A DNA stretch of 64,000 nucleotides from Peribolospora baueri (lineage: Eukaryota > Basidiomycota > Peribolosporomycetes > Peribolosporales > Peribolosporaceae). The notes beneath the pieces were generated by a model. It did no database searches and was not told the DNA's origin. It saw nothing but the letters and a program-made list of their open reading frames with translations. Below are positions 61,682-64,000 of this stretch, piece by piece. Both the position numbers and the translations under genes were made by a program. The DNA lies in NCBI GenBank assembly GCA_029717555.1, contig JAMDHS010000012.1, positions 62,001 to 126,000 on the forward strand, in the 5' to 3' direction. Position 1 is the stretch's first letter; every line of letters starts with the position of its first letter.

Positions 61682-62164
61682 GGCGAGCGGGTGTTGGCCG
61701 GAAAGGTCAAGACTTGGCCTTGGCCCCTCGACCAGGGCCCGAGTGGTCCACTTTTTATGGCCGTCGATGTCGACGAGCCAAAGGAATGACTCGATCCACC
61801 ATCACGTGGCGCGTAGTGCTCGCAGTGTGGCAGTCCCGCGCGCTCGGGCAACCCATGCGGCAGTCACGATACGACGTCCAACCAGGAGAGGACATGGACG
61901 ACACGACGACCCGACGACGACGACGACAACCGGGACGAAGGAAGGAAAAGGCGATTCGACGAGAGCAGCTTCCGTGTCATGGAGTGGGATGAGATGAGAG
62001 GGATTGGATACATTGTCGATGTACGTGACACGAGAGAAGAGCTTGTAAGGCACGGCGGGGTCGAGGAACCATTTCAAAGAAACGAAGGGCACAAAGCCAA
62101 ACTGGACGCGGAAGGATGGGACACAAATAAGGACAAGGACAGACGATTGCACCAACGCAAGGGT
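61682..62164. other. Intergenic, kinase upstream region and CPA1 3' flank
   Basis: 483 bases between two minus-strand genes. Contains a CGA/GAC-rich patch at about 61890-61930. No gene supported. Confidence 0.55.
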
Positions 62165-63598
62165 TCAAGCGGCGACGGCGACGGGCTTGCTCTCCGTCAG
62201 CGTCTCCATGCCCTCGCCTTTGCCGTTCAACACGTTGAGATCTACGAGCGCGCTGTCCACCTCCTCGCCCCTCTCCTTCCTCAAGGCCTTGACGGCGCGG
62301 CACTCCTGCACAAAGTCGGAGAACATGCCGATCGTGTCCAGGGGTCCTCCCGCCGACTCGGGGTGGAACTGCACGCCCCAGATCTTCTTGCCCGAATCGT
62401 TCGTGCTCTTCACACCCTCCACCGAAGCGTCATTGGCGTTGATGAAGAAGGGCTCCCAGCCGTCGGGGAACTTGTCCTCGAGCGTGAGGGCATACTGGTG
62501 GTTCTGGCTCGTAATGTAGCATCGGCCCGCTTTAATCGAGGCAGCGTCGGCGAGGGCGAGCACGGGCTGGTTGTGGCCGCGATTGCCGAAGCGCATGCGG
62601 TGTGTCTTGAGACCGGCGGCCATGCCGATAATCTGGTTGCCCATGCAGATGCCAAAGATGGGTCGCTCGCCCCATTCTGGCGAGTTCATCACCTTGCGCA
62701 CATTGGACGCTGCCAGGCTGCAGTGCTGCGGGTCGCCAGGACCGTTGGAGAGAAAGAGACCGTCGAAGGAAGACATGATCGTCGACATGTCCGTGTCCCA
62801 CGGCAGCACGGTCACAGACGCGCCGCGACGGACGAGCGAGCGGAGGATGTTGGCCTTGGTGCCGAAGTCGAGCACGGCGATCTTGACGTCGCCGGTGGGG
62901 TTGAGCGTGTAGGCCTGCTTGGTGGACACCTTGGCCACCTGGTTGTCTTCCGTCGGGTCCCAGTACTCGCTCACGGGGTCGAGGTGCGAGGGTCCGACAG
63001 CGAGCTTACCGAGCGTGGTGCCTTGCTCGCGAAGGACGCTCGTGATGGCGCGCGTGTCGACGCCGGTGATGCCCGGGATGCCGTAGCGGTGGCACCACTC
63101 TGACAGGCTGTTTACGGCGGTGTAGTGGCTGTACCGGTCCGCGAGGTCAGCCACGATCACACCGGCGACCTGAACTTTACGCGACTCGAGGAGACATCCG
63201 ACGTCGATGCCGTCACCGAAGCCGTACGAGCCACTGGCGGAGGGCGAGGCATAGTTGTCCGGGACGCCGTAGTTGCCGATCATGGGTGTGGTGAAGACGA
63301 GGATCTGGCCGTCGTACGACGGGTCTGTCAGAGACTCAGTGTAGGAGGTGATCGAGGTGGAGAAGACGGTCTCTCCGAACGACGAACGAGGGGCGCCGAA
63401 CGCACGGCCGGTGAACTTCTCGCCCGACTTGAGATGCAGCGTTGCGGGTAGGTGAGGGTGCGAAGGCGGCTGGGTGGACGGGCGATAGCCGGACTCGACG
63501 GTAGCGAAGGCGCGAGAAGGGCCAACGGTCGCACGAGCGAAGACGGCCGAACGAAGGACGCCGACGTTCGCAGCGCTGGGACGGAGGAGGGCAATCAT
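62165..63598 (-). CDS. CPA1: Carbamoyl-phosphate synthase small subunit, arginine-specific
   Basis: Glutaminase subunit that feeds ammonia to the large subunit in arginine synthesis. Single exon, 477 aa. The Arg/Ser/Ala-rich first 35 residues look like a mitochondrial targeting sequence. The small-subunit domain follows (LHLKSGEKFTG, TGYTE-type region read as TSYTESLTDPSY). The class I glutamine amidotransferase domain has catalytic Cys318 in FGICMGNQ and His412/Glu414 in GVQFHPES. FLSNGPGDP is intact. The leader contains a 6-codon uORF (MLTRPC) at 63752-63732. I do not see the long arginine attenuator peptide known from ascomycete CPA1/arg-2 in the unspliced leader. Confidence 0.96.
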   Translation of the reverse strand: MIALLRPSAANVGVLRSAVFARATVGPSRAFATVESGYRPSTQPPSHPHLPATLHLKSGEKFTGRAFGAPRSSFGETVFSTSITSYTESLTDPSYDGQILVFTTPMIGNYGVPDNYASPSASGSYGFGDGIDVGCLLESRKVQVAGVIVADLADRYSHYTAVNSLSEWCHRYGIPGITGVDTRAITSVLREQGTTLGKLAVGPSHLDPVSEYWDPTEDNQVAKVSTKQAYTLNPTGDVKIAVLDFGTKANILRSLVRRGASVTVLPWDTDMSTIMSSFDGLFLSNGPGDPQHCSLAASNVRKVMNSPEWGERPIFGICMGNQIIGMAAGLKTHRMRFGNRGHNQPVLALADAASIKAGRCYITSQNHQYALTLEDKFPDGWEPFFINANDASVEGVKSTNDSGKKIWGVQFHPESAGGPLDTIGMFSDFVQECRAVKALRKERGEEVDSALVDLNVLNGKGEGMETLTESKPVAVAA

Positions 63599-63731
63599 TC
63601 TGCTTATTTGAGAGAGAGGGGTTGGAAGATAGTTGAAGAAAGAAGACGAAGAACTGGCGTTGCCTGTTTGTCAAGTTCAAATGTAACCGAGACTCTTGTA
63701 GCTGAAACCCGAGGGAGCAAAGAGGGGGGGT

Positions 63732-63752
63732 TTAACAGGGACGGGTGAGCAT
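63732..63752 (-). promoter_or_regulatory. Short uORF in the CPA1 leader
   Basis: ATG, five sense codons and TAA (MLTRPC), 134 bases upstream of the CPA1 start on the same strand. The only ATG I found in about 200 bases of leader. It does not resemble the known arginine attenuator peptide. A role in translation is possible but unproven. Confidence 0.4.
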
Positions 63753-63840
63753 GGAGAAACTCTGGCAAAAGCACGGCGGCTCCCGTCACTCACACAGCGT
63801 CGGAAATGTAACTGGTTAGAAGAGGAAGGAAAGGAAGACA

Positions 63841-63866
63841 AGGAAGGAAGGAAGGAAGGAAGGAAA
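63841..63866 (+). repeat. GGAA microsatellite
   Basis: Six near-perfect GGAA units, upstream of CPA1. Confidence 0.85.
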
Positions 63867-64000
63867 GGATGAGCGGTCCGTAGACTCGATGGGGGCCATG
63901 CTCTTCGATGATGATAAGGTCGTGCTCGCGGTCGCCGTGCTGGACACGGGGCACGCCGTTGCGCAAGGAGCGGGCAGGCTCGAGCGAGCCATGGGCGCGG
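63867..64000. other. Possible partial exon at the right edge
   Basis: Two facing readings are open to the edge. On the minus strand, GVPRVQHGDREHDLIIIEEH and HGPHRVYG have the C-rich third positions of a coding exon. On the plus strand an ATG at 63898 opens MLFDDDKVVLAVAVLDTGHA, which would be divergent from CPA1. I recognise neither and cannot choose from 130 bases. Confidence 0.25.

Noticed and set aside
61979-63103. Plus-strand open frame of 374 codons opposite CPA1
   Set aside because: Antisense to a well-supported single-exon gene, with no recognisable domain.
63604-63789. 61-codon frame upstream of CPA1 as an arginine attenuator peptide
   Set aside because: Too long, has no ATG start, and does not resemble the attenuator peptide. 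It shares no frame logic with a leader peptide.
1-64000. A gene cluster or novel system formed by the chromatin-related genes
   Set aside because: The genes lie on both strands, with ordinary promoters and unrelated genes in between. Each is a separate conserved housekeeping gene, so proximity alone does not support a system.
1-64000. tRNA, rRNA, CRISPR or LTR elements
   Set aside because: I looked for B-box-like GGTTCGANTCC sites, spaced repeats and paired long repeats and found none that would support such a call. A covariance-model scan could still find a tRNA I missed.

Overview
This window is nuclear DNA of a GC-rich, intron-dense basidiomycete yeast. Signs of this are short GT-AG introns of roughly 50-130 bases in nearly every gene, donors such as GTGAGT, GTGCGT and GTACGT, a cis-prenyltransferase, a DASH-complex subunit, and protein families in fungal form. 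A red-yeast type of the Pucciniomycotina is my best guess. That placement is inferred from gene style and was not tested by phylogeny. Exon chains were assembled by hand from splice signals, reading-frame continuity and recognised family motifs. All gene models except the last kinase close in frame.

Layout from left to right: a Zn2Cys6/PAS transcription factor (1146-5913, minus); an 8.5 kb stretch with no recognisable gene (5914-14456); the spliceosomal SR140/U2SURP protein (plus); an auxin-efflux-carrier-like transporter (minus); the multi-KH protein vigilin/Scp160 (minus); the chromatin remodeller CHD1 (plus, 17 exons); thymidylate synthase (minus), divergent from a NIMA-type mitotic kinase (plus); a Sam37/metaxin-like mitochondrial outer-membrane protein (plus); a Nudix hydrolase (minus), divergent from the kinetochore subunit DAD1 (plus); a DUF2439 protein of the Mte1/Dbl2/ZGRF1 type (plus); the SAGA subunit Sgf73 (minus); a complex I B12/NDUFB3 subunit (minus), divergent from DNA topoisomerase I (plus); a MAPEG protein (minus); a phosducin-like TXNDC9/Plp1 protein (minus), divergent from a dehydrodolichyl diphosphate synthase (plus); a small P-loop kinase whose frame is broken (minus); and the carbamoyl-phosphate synthase small subunit CPA1 (minus).

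The content is almost entirely conserved housekeeping genes. Several act on chromosomes (CHD1, Sgf73, Top1, the Mte1-like protein, DAD1, the NIMA kinase, thymidylate synthase), but this is a loose theme and not a cluster or operon. I see no prophage, CRISPR array or biosynthetic cluster, and I do not claim a new system. The points most worth a second look are the small-exon DUF2439 gene, the changed helicase motif VI in CHD1, the tandem repeat inside CHD1 intron 1, the 8.5 kb gene-free block, the MCB-containing promoter shared by thymidylate synthase and the NIMA kinase, and the frame-broken kinase beside a possible reverse-transcriptase remnant.
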